Assembly: GCA_029964075.1 (NCBI GenBank)
Contig: CM057140.1
Coordinates: 7,706,643-7,770,642, forward strand
Direction of reading: 5' to 3'
Origin: Patiria pectinifera
Taxonomy: Eukaryota > Echinodermata > Asteroidea > Valvatida > Asterinidae
Length of the DNA stretch: 64,000 nt
The translations under genes were made by a program, and so were the position numbers. This document shows, one piece after another, positions 25,395-37,175 of this stretch. Within the stretch, counting starts at the first letter, position 1, and every line of letters begins with the position of its first letter. The notes beneath the pieces were generated by a model. The model saw nothing but the letters and a program-made list of their open reading frames with translations, ran no database searches and was not told where the DNA came from.

Positions 25395-25800
25395 GGGAAA
25401 CACCATTGTCACGTGGCCGGCGGGCGGGGATCGCTACGAGATCACGGGCAAGCCCGTTCCAGATCCAGGGTGTGCAAAGTGCTGCTGGGCAAACGGTAAG
25501 GGTGAATTCAGCTGCAGGTCATAGGAACGCATGGAGAAACAATTATGTGACCAATAAACTTTACTATTCGAAACGAACCAAGCTGCATTTGAAGCGGAGA
25601 TAGCTTTTTATTTTTATCTCGGAAACAGGGCGCCGCCATCTTTGATTGAAGGGAGTCTCCAGTGCATTATTATTTTTTTTCATGCAATATCCTCCCAAAT
25701 TCGGGACCTCCGAAAAAGTCCGCACACGTGTACGGATGTCGGGAGCTGGCCATGCAGGCGCTGAATGACGGACATTTCGCACATGTCAGGTTCGCGGTGA
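25395..25800 (+). repeat. D dispersed repeat, uninterrupted copy
   Basis: It matches 58690-58943 and then 59411-59575. The shared blocks are GCCCGTTCCAG, GACCAATAAACTTTACTATT, TCTCGGAAACAG, TCTTTGATTGAAGGGAG and GACGTCGGGAGCTGGCC. Here AGGGCGCCGCCATCTTTGAT is continuous, which marks the site that is interrupted in the second copy. Confidence 0.72.
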
Positions 25801-26060
25801 CTAACGATGCGGATGACTGCCGGGGAAATTGAAAACGTAATCAGAATAATTTGCGCTATAATGTTTTTATGAATGACATGAAGTGGCTGGTACTTGGCGA
25901 TCAAACGCGAATGTAGTGGTAAATCATTTACCAGCGATCTCGGCCGTGATTACGTGACCATCAAAATTGAAAGCATGTGGAGAAGTTTGATTATTCCGAT
26001 ACGATTATTGCTCTGCAAATAAAGAGTTGATCGTACATAAAAAAAAATATATGGAACTAA

Positions 26061-26426
26061 GGCCAAAAAAAAAGTCTCTGGTTTCTGGTATGCGCACGCG
26101 TTGCCGTAGCCATGCGCGTCGGCAAAATGAAAAAGTTTTTTTTCAATGAAAGATGATGTCTCAAAACCGCCAAACTCACTGGTTTGACTGGAATCCTTCT
26201 GCGGCACAATTTTAACGTGTTTTTAGATTGGGTTATGGTCGAGAATAAGCTTTATGTGGCCTCTCTGGACTCCCATATAATTTGCACTAAGTTTAGTCGG
26301 GCACCATTTGCAGTCATCAGCCGACATTTGAGGCAAAAAATCAAGTAAAAAAAAAAAAAAGCCGCGTCGCCGCACCACTTTTTGGGCAAGCTCCATACCA
26401 GAAACCAGAGACTTTTTTTTTTGGCC
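26061..26426 (+). mobile_element. Harbinger-like MITE, copy 1
   Basis: The left end is GGCC, an A-run, then GTCTCTGGTTTCTGGTATG; the right end is its inverse. It is flanked by TAA (26058-26060 and 26427-26429). A 3-bp TAA duplication with GGCC termini is the PIF/Harbinger pattern. Two more copies lie at 41253-41631 (reversed) and 55254-55620. It encodes no protein. Confidence 0.87.
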
Positions 26427-26764
26427 TAAGGGACAGCAACAGTATTATGTTAAGCAACCATTTCGATGGAAAATGCCAGTTTTTCAGTGAACTTTCCTCA
26501 TTATTTTCAACTGTTTTAGTTGATAGCACCCAACTAAGGTCAGCTCTGATTTTAATCTTCCGTGTTTTCCGCAGGGCGAGAGAATAAAAAGTTGTGGAAC
26601 ACGGAACATTATATTTTGTTGTGTCCCCTGCCCAAAATGTGAATTTTATATTATTTGCTAATAATAATAATAATTATAATAATTTGGGAGGCTAATCATC
26701 CTTACTCGCAGTTGGTATGCTGAATCGCGAAGGACGCGGCTACAGCGTGGTCGGACCGCTGGCA

Positions 26765-26998
26765 CATAAAGGCGCCTATGGCTGCCGGCCACATCGACCC
26801 ATATATGACCACGGAGCACAGCCTGAGATCAAAAGTGTTTGATTTTTCCGGAGGGAGGAAAACCGGAGGGCCCGGAGAAAAACCCACGTGGCACAGGAGA
26901 GAACCAACGCACAACTCTACTCACATGCGATCCGCGGCCAGGATTCGAACCGTGGTCACCTTGGTGAGAAGCGAGCGCTTTACGCACAAGCCACCCTA
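26765..26998 (-). mobile_element. tRNA-derived SINE, copy 1
   Basis: Read on the minus strand, it starts with a tRNA-like head (GGTGGCTTGTGCGTAAAGCG, then ACGGTTCGAATCCTGG as B box). The body contains CACGTGGGTTTTTCTCCGGG and ends near GCCATAGGCGCC. It is nearly identical to 30415-30650. The head cannot form a functional tRNA. Confidence 0.8.
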
Positions 26999-28269
26999 TA
27001 ATATAAGAGAGCGATTACACCGCATCTAAAGTGACCTCGTTATTAGCGGGTTTGATTTTAATGTTTTTGTTTCTTTTTTTATTATGTAATCAATTTCTTT
27101 TTTCTTTTTTTTTGCATGACCAATTATTTAAAATCACATTGTCTGAGAAAATCAGGAAAGTACATTTGTCATTTTACTTGTGAAAAGTTACAAACAGAAA
27201 TTACAAAAAAATTATCCACAGTTCTGATAAGCGCACATGGTGATCTGTTCGGCATTCAAACATGCTGCACTGCCGGATACACTTACCATACCAATCTATT
27301 ATATACATGTAATGCACTTATGTCCATATATAGGGCATGTACATTTTAGGTACCGTAATTTCTGTAATGTTTGCAAATTTTGTCGCTTCAGTAAAGAAAA
27401 CAAATGGGGAAAAATTAGGAAAAACATGGGTGGTCATTAAATATATAATCCATACGTGATTGATTCAATAATGTCTTTTTCTGTGTGTGATGTTATTACT
27501 TTTGCATGTTAGCACTTTTGCAGAGAGAAAGAAATGATTCACACAAAAAATGTTATTAACGTCAATGCTAAGTTGCTATACTAATCTTACTTAAAAACTT
27601 ACTTAAAAACTCCCAGGCTTCCAAACTGATTTTCATCCACAGTGACACTTTATTACCAGTTCTTCCAACCATTCTACCTCCATGTTCCAACCATAGACCA
27701 TACTCTTAAATTTCTTCATCAAAATCTCGCACTGCTGATGGGTCTCATCGCGGCAATATTACACCAATGTGTTTGTGAATTGCTAGCTCACGATCGTCAC
27801 TGCACTGCACTGCACATTACATGCACAATACACACACACAGCCACACGCGATATACAGACACGAGGTGCAAACCCATTGAAAGTAATTTTTAGTCTGGTC
27901 CTTAAGTACTCCACTGCGCACACTGCATTGATGTCTATCAGGTTTTTGACCGCATTGCTTATTAGACTTGTCACCATAGTCCATCCATTATCCTTGTAAA
28001 CAAATCTACATGTACATTGTACATACATGTACCTTTCACAAACACTATGTGTTCATCAACTAAAATACATGCATACTGTATTATGTTATGTTATAAAGAT
28101 TGATGCAACACTTAAATTCAATGCAAAACAAGGAAGTGAATGCTTAAAAATACAGTCTGGCAGTGCATATTGTACAATGTACTTGAGCAGATTTACAGTT
28201 GTACAGGTGACATTATGTTGTTTAACACTCTATAGTGTAGGTCACGTCTGATTGGAAGAAATTTTTTCC

Positions 28270-28560
28270 AAACATATTTTTAACAAGGCAAAAAAAAAAC
28301 AATTCTGCTTCCAGTTACCCTACCTACCCTATTTTGACAGCCCCTACCCTAATTTTATATTGGAAAAATGAGAGAAAACTCCGAAAACCATCAATTACAT
28401 GTAGCGCCTACTACCTTTTACCCTTTACTACACGCAGACATCTCCATACGATCGTACACACACAAAAAATGACCCCCCAAAAAATGCCCCCAAAAAATCC
28501 CTACCCTACCGTACGTATCCTACTTTCAAATATCATGTACCTGAGGCAGAATATTTTTTT
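28270..28560 (-). repeat. Dispersed repeat with GCTTCCAG-type ends
   Basis: It is a reverse-complement relative of 9037-9300: CAATTCTGCTTCCAGTTACC near the left end, GATCGTACACACAC inside, and a T-run at the right followed by a G-run. Confidence 0.6.
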
Positions 28561-30369
28561 TGGGGGGGGGGGGGAATTAATGCATGGCTCTGTCAGGAAC
28601 TATACCTCCGTACATAAATTTAATAACAGAAGAATTCAACATGAGATTGTCAAGAACATAAAACCAATCAATTTGTATGATTCATAATTTGTATGGCTCA
28701 TATTTAAAATTAAGTAGATTTTACTTCCCATGTACTTCATGAATTGCTTCTCATACTATCAATGTGTTTATTTTGATATTTTCACGGCAAATGGATGCAT
28801 GTTCCATTACATGTAAATCAACCTGAATCGGGACATCACTACACCACAAGCATTTAACTGAATAAATATGTGTACCACTCCAAAAAATCACGTGTATGTT
28901 ATATGAATCAACACGCAGAAATCTTCTTTCCAACTACACTACTTTCCAGTCTACCACAAGGCAAAACTTGCTTAAAAGAAAGAAATACACGTAGACAGAC
29001 AATACAGGTTTCCAATCCAATTAACTAACTGTGACAAAGGCAAAAATGGAAACACAGACAGCATAAATGTTTTTTTGATGTCCAAAGGCTGATTGGAAGT
29101 GTTTTGGCCGAGACAGATGTGCATTTTCTTTTAACACTTTTAAGATTTCGCAATAAAAAAAGTGTAAGCCAAACTGAAAAAAATATGGTCGATACATACA
29201 TGTACTGAAAATCACAACATTGTTTTGTTTACAATACCAAATGACAGACATATGAATAACACAATCAAAGCATCATGTCAAATCTTGTGGCTCCAACAAA
29301 CACTGGTTCAAAACCTTGTGCTTATTACATGTATCCTCTCTCCCCCTGAGTGATACCACTCACTCATAAGGATCTTCCATTTTACAGCTGACAAAGGGAA
29401 ACCCCATCATTACCATAATAATGATAAGCAGTATGAATCAAAAGGGCAATCCCAACATAAGACTGTGTTTACTCAAGCAGTTCACTTTGGCAGTATGCAA
29501 CTCAAAACCTGCTGCCCTGCAAATTCATCTGGGGCACTGTTCTAAAAATAGTCCAGACTATTATCTTCAAATACAGTCCTGCACAATGGGGAAAGCCTGA
29601 ATTATTTAATGCCCAAGTGTAAACAGAAAATCTGTAGAGTACAGGTCACATGACTGAGGCTGGATTGTGGGGTAATCCCCTTGTGGCTGACCTCTACTGT
29701 GACTCAGACCAGGTGGCATTTACATTCCACACATTCCAATCAACCACATGGCCTTCATTCATAGATTTCCCCTCATATAGGACAGGGGTAATGTTCTGAT
29801 TATATGACTATCATCAGCACACAATCTATTATGATCATGACGATGTATCCACAATGTTACCTGTAGGGGAGGGGGGTGCCTGTATATGTCTACTATCTGA
29901 CAGTCCATACATGTACATGTACACGTAAATGTAGCTACACATATCATTTGATTGTTTGTGAAACAGGGCAACACCAAACTGCTTTGCATCTTTTTGTTTT
30001 GTACAGGCATGTAAAACGATCAATTAATTTTCCATGTCAAAAAATGTAAACAGAAAAATGGCCTTCAAAATTATTTCTCAGTTAAAGGTAAACTACTGTT
30101 TTCTAGTCAACGTTGGCATTTTGTAATACAATGACTAAGAATCAATGCTCAGCTGCTTCTGATCTTCAACAGCACTCTTTGTACACATTGTATGCAAAGC
30201 AGCTATTTCAACAAACAGTTTCTCAAAGTTTCTCATTTTATAGTTTTTCAAAGTTTCTCATTTACAAAATAAGACTTACAAAATGTTAACACATATAGTT
30301 GAACGTGCGCTTTGTAGGCGATCACGTGCGAAACTTGTGAACAAACACACACGTATACTCTTTGCGCTT

Positions 30370-30770
30370 TAACCCTAACCCCCCTGAATCCTTCAAAATC
30401 CTCTTTGCCAAAGTGGAGGCGCCTATGGCTGCCGTCCACATCGACCCATATATGACCACGGAGCACAGCCTGAGATCGAAAGTGTTTGATTTTTCCGGAG
30501 GGAGGAAAACTGGAAGGCCCGGAGAAAAACCCACGTGGCACAGGAGAGAACCAACGCACAACTCTACTCACATGCGATCCGCGGCCAGGATTCGAACCGT
30601 GGTCACCTTGGTGAGAGGCGAGCGCTTTACGCACAAGCCACCCATGCCACCCATGACAGTCAATGCCGCAGGATTTTGCAGGATTCAGGCAGTGGTCACC
30701 CCTCCACGGACCATATTCAAGAAATAATGGAGGAATTTTCAGGATTGAGGCTATATATATGCTATTTTAA
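30370..30770 (+). repeat. R1 dispersed repeat interrupted by a SINE
   Basis: The left part (AACCCTAACCCCCCTGAATC) matches about 220, and the right part (GCCGCAGGATTTTGCAGGAT) matches about 455. The SINE at 30415-30650 sits between them. Confidence 0.7.
30415..30650 (-). mobile_element. tRNA-derived SINE, copy 2
   Basis: It is very similar to 26765-26998 over its full length, including the B box ACGGTTCGAATCCTGG and the GGAGGGAGGAAAAC block (plus strand). It is nested in an R1 repeat. The high similarity suggests recent activity. Confidence 0.8.
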
Positions 30771-30832
30771 TATTTTAAGTAATAATACATTTATCTGCTG
30801 ACATCATTTTGTTAGGAAATTGAGAAAAATGT

Positions 30833-31010
30833 AGTGCTGCAAGTGAGCCCTCAAGTTCAGTCAGGGTTCGGTTCAGGCTCGATAACAAATTGGAATGTCA
30901 AAACGAGTTGCTGCAGGAGTACTGCTGCAGCCAAACTGCCGAACCAAACTGAAATTCGCCGAACATAGCACTCCAAACCGAACCGAACTGAATTGTTCAG
31001 TTCGGATATT
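30833..31010 (+). repeat. Fragment of the 13963-15249 hAT family
   Basis: TAGTGCTGCAAGTGAGCC is followed by GGTTCGGTTCAGG and CCGAACCAAACTGAAATTCG, recalling the termini of the full element. The right end was not identified. Confidence 0.55.
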
Positions 31011-31984
31011 TGGAAACACGATTCTTAGCAAAAATAACCAAATAACCAAATTTTACACCATAAAATTATCAAATTTTACTTCTAATCAGAAGAAAACAAT
31101 ATTTTAGGTCAACAGTACTGACTTAAAATGAGAATGATTATTGTTCAATAGTGTTGCTAATAAATAAAGATGCAAATTTCTTAAGATATTTCAAAAGTTG
31201 GTCTTCCTGTGCATAAATTAGCACATATTTTAATTACAAAATGTTACACACACGTGACCGATCAAAATGTCACACACGTGACCACAGAAAATTCCCATTT
31301 GGTAAAACTAAAGCAGAGGCTGTACATTTTACGCATTCTTATATCACAAAAGTACTGTGATTTATCTCGTACAAAACCTTCTTTTGAACAATGTTTGCGT
31401 GACATTTTTACGATCCAACCCCAAAATCCAACCCAATTACCATGTGGGTAATGTAAGCCGTGTACACCCAGTGCTGTAGACCATTCTTGGCCTGTGGCTA
31501 TTATAGCAATAGGAACCAGTCGACCATTACTGCAAGCAGCATGTGCTTCTGTTTCACTACTGCGACGAAAAAGAAGATTCCTGCGAATTAGCGATTGTAA
31601 AGAAGCAAACGATGATTACGGGCTGCAGAAATGTTATAAGCATTTTTTTTTACGCAAAAAAGCTTTTTGAGAGGCAATTTCAGAAAGACAGAATGGACAA
31701 CACAAATGCAATTTATAACTTTTTTACATAGTTTTTTTTAAACTTGCCACTAAAAAGTGTAGGGTCAATTGGTAAAATAGGGTTGGTCAGGCACCTGGTT
31801 GCAAAAGTAAAAATTTTTAGGGCTTAACAATTAGTTTCCAGAACTGAATGTTTTACAAACCATACAGAAAGGCTATGAAGTTGCTATGGCAGAAAATTGT
31901 AAATTTTGTTTGTAATTCACTCTCGTATTAATTTTGGCCCCAGTATTTATCATCATTAACATGTAGTAGGTACCCAAGCACTGA

Positions 31985-32595
31985 TTCAAAATCCCTAAAA
32001 TGTCATACAAAATGGTGAAATTTACGAGAATTTCGCTTACAAGATCACATGAATGTCCACTTGGCTGCCATCGTTGGCTGTTGACTGGACTGAGGGCGCC
32101 TCAACTCCCCTGACCAACCACAGCAAGGCTTTCAATTAATTGCATGAGGGGAAAGAAACTCTAGTTAGATGTCTACGCAGGAAAGTCATTGCAGAAACTG
32201 TTACTCTCACCGTGCATGCAGAGGGGATTGTGGTGGCCTCAAAGTGACAAATGTTACAGTAAAATTACTTGATTACTAAACGTCAATTAACAATGATAGC
32301 AATGGAGCCATTTAACAATAACAGTTGTCACTTTGAGGCCACCACAGTGACCACACTCTCCTCTGAAGGCACGAACAGGAAAAGTTTCTCCGACAACTGT
32401 TTCCTGTGTGAACATCCAACAAGTGTTTCTTTCCCTCACGTGATCAATTGAAAGCCACGCTGTTGTTGGTCAAGTGTGTTAAGGCGCCATCAGTCGACAG
32501 CCAACGATGACATGGCGGCTGGGTATTCCTGTGATCTCGGAAAGTGAAATTCTCGTGAATTTCACCATTTTGTGTGACATTTCAGGGACTTTGAA
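31985..32595. repeat. 611-bp foldback (long inverted repeat)
   Basis: The left arm (31985-32259) and right arm (about 32320-32595) are inverted over nearly their full length, with an AT-rich loop of about 60 bp. Matching pairs include AAATGGTGAAATTTACGAGA with TCTCGTGAATTTCACCATTT, and GTGGTGGCCTCAAAGTGACA with TGTCACTTTGAGGCCACCAC. The arms are clearly diverged from each other. On an ARID1 intron transcript this would form a long hairpin. Confidence 0.82.
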
Positions 32596-32704
32596 CCACC
32601 TGGCCATATCAAGATAATAACTGGAGGCTTGTGTTTTTGTTTGTAACAAACGCAGGGTGATGGGCGAGGGTGCCGAACTAACTTATTTGACATTGTATAA
32701 CTCT

Positions 32705-32880
32705 GGTGTGGAGCGCTGTGGCCCAATGGTCATGCTGTGGCCCAATGGTTACGGTGTTCGTATCATGTGCTATGGTACGAGTGTTCAAACCCTTTGGCGG
32801 AACATGGTGCTTGTGTTCCTGGGCAACACACTGAACTACAATTGCCTCTTTCCAACCAGGAGTATAAACTTTTGCTAGGA
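32705..32880 (+). mobile_element. tRNA-derived SINE, second family
   Basis: It has an A-box-like TGGCCCAATGGTTACGGTGT and a B-box-like GAGTGTTCAAACCC. The body is GTTCCTGGGCAACACACTG, ending near CCAGGAGTATAAAC. A 20-bp stretch containing TGTGGCCCAATGGT is duplicated at its start. Confidence 0.6.
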
Positions 32881-33180
32881 AAATCCTCACTCCTCCAAAA
32901 TCCTTCAAAATATTGCACTTAAATGTTCAAATGAAGGATACGCACTACTTCAATTCTTTAAAATCCTTGAACAGCCCTGCCTCTCAAAATGCATTCAGCC
33001 TAAATCCTCCAAAATCCTCCTCTTCTTCAAACACCATTCAGCCTCATTCCTTAAAAATCAACCGATACTGAATGTCCATGTGCCCTCAATCCTCCACAAT
33101 CCTCCAAAATTGTTGCATTCAGCCTCAATCCTTCAAATCCGCCCGGAGGACTTTGGAGGATTGAGGAAGGTCAGGGTTAA
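32880..33180. repeat. R1 dispersed repeat copy
   Basis: It is dense in CCTCCAAAATCCT and CAGCCTCAATCC phrases and ends near GGTCAGGGTTAAT. It lies directly after a SINE. Confidence 0.6.
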
Positions 33181-34247
33181 TACAGCGGGAACCATTCTAG
33201 TATTAATTTACGGCAAATTACAGTATGCCGTATGTGCTTTCAGGAAAGCTTGCTGATCAGGTGAAAACAAAAGGTCCATTGACCAGAGCTATTACTGGAT
33301 AAATATATGATGTGTAACTAGTCCCGCCTAGTCGCGACTTTTTTTTCGCAACTACTGAAATTCACTAGTCACCCACGCCTAAGCACAAGTAATTTTTTGG
33401 GGCCTGTAGTGTTGGCACCTTACAATGATCCTTTCACTATCTGGTTTTTGCCTCATCCTACCATATATAATTTCCTGCGAAGTAAATGGGTAATGCTTTC
33501 ACTGGACAGTTGCATCATTCCACATGTATGCATGGGGGATTCGTATGCATGTATGTGTACATTTTGTATGAATGACATCTTAAAGTTGTTAATGCTTCCA
33601 ACACAACTTTTTAGCAGGCAGTACAAGTTCAACTAAATTTCCGAATATTGGAACATTTTTATAAAGGCTCAGTGCCCCCTCTTGGTCCTGTATCCACTGC
33701 AATATGTCTCTCTTAAAGGATGTCATTTCCTACAGACCAGCCACGTGCATCGGCATTTTGAGCGGCAACTTGCATAACGTGCATCAAACACATTTCAAGC
33801 AACAAGTGCACGTGTTTGGAACAATTTCAACACTGCGCAATGCGTGCTTGATTGCGTAAGACACGCAGTTGCAGTTCTACAGAGATGGCCGTCTTTGAGA
33901 GAGACCTACAAGTACGTGCATTATCTCGTATTCGTAACTACATACATGAATGTACATGCTGCACTTGCACACATGATTCATATCGACCATGTTGACTGCT
34001 GCACATGTGCAGTTAACGCCGGACACTTCTGGTACAACCATGACGACAATCAACCCTTGCTCTATGAATCAACTGACAAATAAGAGCATCATGAATACAA
34101 TTCATCCACACACACAAAATCAAAATTGCCTAAATTTTGCAGGAAAAAAGCAATAAAATATGGATTTATATCTGCCACCAGTCATGCCAGTGCCAGCTGG
34201 TACTCCTAGGCCTACCAAGGGAAGAACAAATGCTGACATTTTCTAAC

Positions 34248-35306
34248 CTGGTTTCTGCCCATGTTTTGGCCATAGCCGCTTCCACTCGTCGACTGTGGGT
34301 GAACTTGGGGCATACCGCTGCTTCTTTGTCCCCAATTTTGAGGCGACTGGTGGAATGTCCCTGACCCTTGGTTTGACATCATTCCAATTGATCCTCCTCC
34401 ATCTGACCCTTTGCCCATACTATCCCCGGGACTGGGATAACTGCTTGAATAGTTTGGCACATGTTTTTGGCCTTGAAGAAGTTGAGAGAGGGTTGGAGCA
34501 GAATTCGAAATTCGATCGCCGCCGTACGATCTCTGTTGCTGTTGGTGTGATGATCCGTAACTGGGTGGCATGGACGGGGCATTTGGACCCGACCTAACGT
34601 TAACGTTAGACCCCATTACCATTGGGGAATATCCCTGCCTGGATCCGATGTGCCCATCATATTGGTTATACGGACTGTTGGTCATGTTTTGATTCTGATT
34701 TGGACCTAGGCCTAGATTCATGTTTAATGCAGAGTTCGGCGGTCCGTTTCCTGTCTGATGTCCGCCATGTTGGTTTTGCATGCCGTATCCAGTATTTCGA
34801 TTCCCATAATAACCACCGTTGTAGCCCTCACTACCCGTCGTGTTTTGAGCAGACTTCAGACCAGAGTTTTCCACTAATTGGTTGTGCACACTGCTATTAC
34901 TAGTGTTGCTCTGAAATGTTCCTCCTGGCCCCGCATATGGGTCTAAACTTCGATTTTGTGAGGGATGATGGCCCGAAGTCATACCACTTTGTCCGACATG
35001 ATGGCCATCTTGCAGAATAGCAGAGTTCGAACCAGGCATGCCAGTTCCAACACTGCTAGCAGTCTTTGTTCCGATCTCAGTCCCAATATTTCCTGGCGGT
35101 TGGCCAGCCGAACTCATGGCATTATTCATACCAGTTCCTTGACTGTCAGTAGGCCCATTCGCCCCCTCCCCACCGGTGTTGTTACGGGATGAGGGCCTAA
35201 AGTCTGGTACGGTGTTGTCCATTGTGTTGTTTGCTGCTTGCTGGCCCTGCGGTCGAGAGTTAATTTCTTGATCGCAATTGACATTTCCAGCGACTTTAGC
35301 TGCCAT
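34248..35306 (-). CDS. ARID1: ARID1 (BAF250/Osa), first coding exon
   Basis: This is the N-terminal 353 codons of an ARID1 subunit of the SWI/SNF (BAF) nucleosome-remodelling complex, a nuclear protein. It starts MAAKVAGNVNCDQEINSRPQ, is rich in N, G, S, Q and P, and has no folded domain, as expected for the disordered ARID1 N-terminus. Residues 268-280 (NSAPTLSQLLQGQ) match the conserved SAPTL-QLL block of vertebrate ARID1A and contain an LxxLL motif (273-277). The donor is AACCAG before GTTAGA, phase 0. I chose the ATG at 35306 because it opens the longest frame. CTAATTTGTTCCCAG lies just upstream and could be a splice acceptor, so the 5' leader may come from another exon. Whether the animal has other ARID1 genes cannot be seen here. 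Confidence 0.93.
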
Positions 35307-36250
35307 ACTGGGAACAAATTAGCCCCAGTATTCCTTCCTCCGAATAAGTGGCAGCGCGGCCGGTGCTAGTCCACAACGTATCATAGATAACCGCCTTGCG
35401 TATCTTCTGTCCGACACACGTGTTTTTTTCGAAGAGTGATTTGGAGAATAACACCGAATCTTCGTGAATCGTCGGAAAGACTTCATCACACGTATTTCTT
35501 ATGGCGCACATTCTGCATGGCTGAAATGCTAGCAAAATAAAAAGGCGACATTACAAATATTTAGACCGAGAAATCCATGCGCCTGGCAAGGCGAAAAACA
35601 CCCCAAAAATGTCCACCCGACACTTTTTTATCGTCCTCATAATTTTTTGACTCAATTTCAAAACTAACCCAAGTTTCCCAGGTGATAATGGGCGCGCAGG
35701 AATTACCTATTCTTCATTTATTTGAGGACTAATTCATGCTGCCTCGGTAGGACACTACATTCCTGGGCGGTGGACTGTCCCTAGCATTCTTTTCATGCTG
35801 CTTTCGATAAGGCTTTCTCATAGGCCCTCTGCGCAGACGAGAAAATGGTTACTCGGATACTTTGATTTCAGCAATAAACTACAAAAGAATAGAAATTTAA
35901 TGACAATAAACATATAAGTACAATAATTTACAAAACCAGTTTTGATAATGAGTCGTTTTAAACACAAACGTGGCAAAAAACAAGTAGGTATCGTGCGAGA
36001 ACAGAGGGAGTGAGCACACTGCCCTCAGTTCTCGAATTACCGGGCCGTAATTGAAGAGTGACGTCAGGCGAGGCTGTATTCCATTTGGCCTTTTGTTTGC
36101 AGTGGAGGCGCAGGCTAGGCAGGCACGTTTCACGGCTGGATTGAAGTTTTATCTGTTTTTTTTTTTCATTTTCGCGGGCAAACCGTGGCGAGGTTTTTGA
36201 CGGACTTGAGAGTTATCTCCCTGCCCTCCTGCGACGGACCGGATTCATGC
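35307..36250 (-). promoter_or_regulatory. Probable ARID1 promoter / 5' leader region
   Basis: The DNA upstream of the ARID1 start is richer in CpG than its surroundings (for example GGCAGCGCGGCCGGTGC, GGGCGCGCAG, GGCGAGGTTTTTGACGG). It contains a TGACGTCAGG (CRE-like) site near 36059 and a minus-strand ORF at 35296-35535 that overlaps the ARID1 start codon in another frame. This placement rests on position and composition; no transcription start can be read directly. Confidence 0.45.
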
Positions 36251-37170
36251 CGGTTGCAACGCTTTTTATTCTGTTAAAAGAAGTTAAATTTTAGTTTGGG
36301 AAATAGAATCAATTTTATTTGTAATGTTTTGTGTATACTTGTTTCATGGAGGAATAAGTTCTTATTCCTCCATGCTTGTTTAAAGTTGTTTTTTTTTAAT
36401 ATAAAAACAAACTTTTTCCACTTGAAAATCAACAAAAAATTAATGCAGTTGTTTCCTTTATATACATCTAAAACGTAGTGTGAGTAGGGTAGGGTGCAGG
36501 GGTACTGTTGTGCAGGGTTTGGTTTTTAATATGTTCTCGCTCCTCTCTTCCAGTCTGCATAGGTATATTTACTAAATAACTGGTTTGAAATACTTGTTTT
36601 CTTAATTTCCTTTGAATATCCTTATTCTTTCTTTCTTTTTAAATGTATTTACTTTATAGTCATGACAAACTTAAATTTAATAATAAGTGTAATAATAATT
36701 GAATATTTGTTATCTTTCGTAATTATTTAAATTTTTGTTTTCCTGTCAATTTTCCCTTCACTTCACATTTTAAATGGGCAGACTGTACCTTCGGGTTATG
36801 GAAATTGGTTGCCTCCACTGTCTTGCCGTCTCCACACGACCACATCTATTCTTTCTTGTGCTTATTTGTGTGGGTTTGTAACGTTATTGTATCTATTCAT
36901 GTGGAGAGAAATAAAATATTAATAATAATGTATTTGGGCAATTCCAAGCAAACAGGGACATGGCCCAAAAAATCAAATTCATGGCTTATAAAATGTACTA
37001 CTTTATGTGCATTATCATTATTTTGTTTGCATATTTTTCTTGGAAAAGCATTAGTCACAAACTTATTATGCAATTTAGTAGTATGACTTTATATCTTAAA
37101 AACAATAAAATAAAAAACTGCCCACGACTTTTCTTGAAGACATGTAGGTGCACAGGTGTGGACGCTTAGC
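36251..37170. other. AT-rich intergenic DNA
   Basis: I see no gene, repeat or regulatory element here. A short perfect inversion (GGAGGAATAAG facing CTTATTCCTCC) lies at about 36347-36373. Confidence 0.5.
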
Positions 37171-37175
37171 CGTAT

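Larger units (their letters stand above)
24212..34247. other. ARID1 intron 1 (10.0 kb)
   Basis: It contains the left part of a repeat with a GACGGTAT-type end (about 24258-24370), a tandem duplication (24729-25190), the D repeat (25395-25800), a Harbinger MITE (26061-26426), two near-identical SINEs (26765-26998 and 30415-30650), a foldback-type repeat (28270-28560), an R1 copy (30370-30770), a hAT fragment (30833-31010), a 611-bp foldback (31985-32595), a SINE (32705-32880) and an R1 copy (32880-33180). Stretches 27050-28260, 28600-30360 and 33200-34240 show nothing I can name. Confidence 0.75.
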
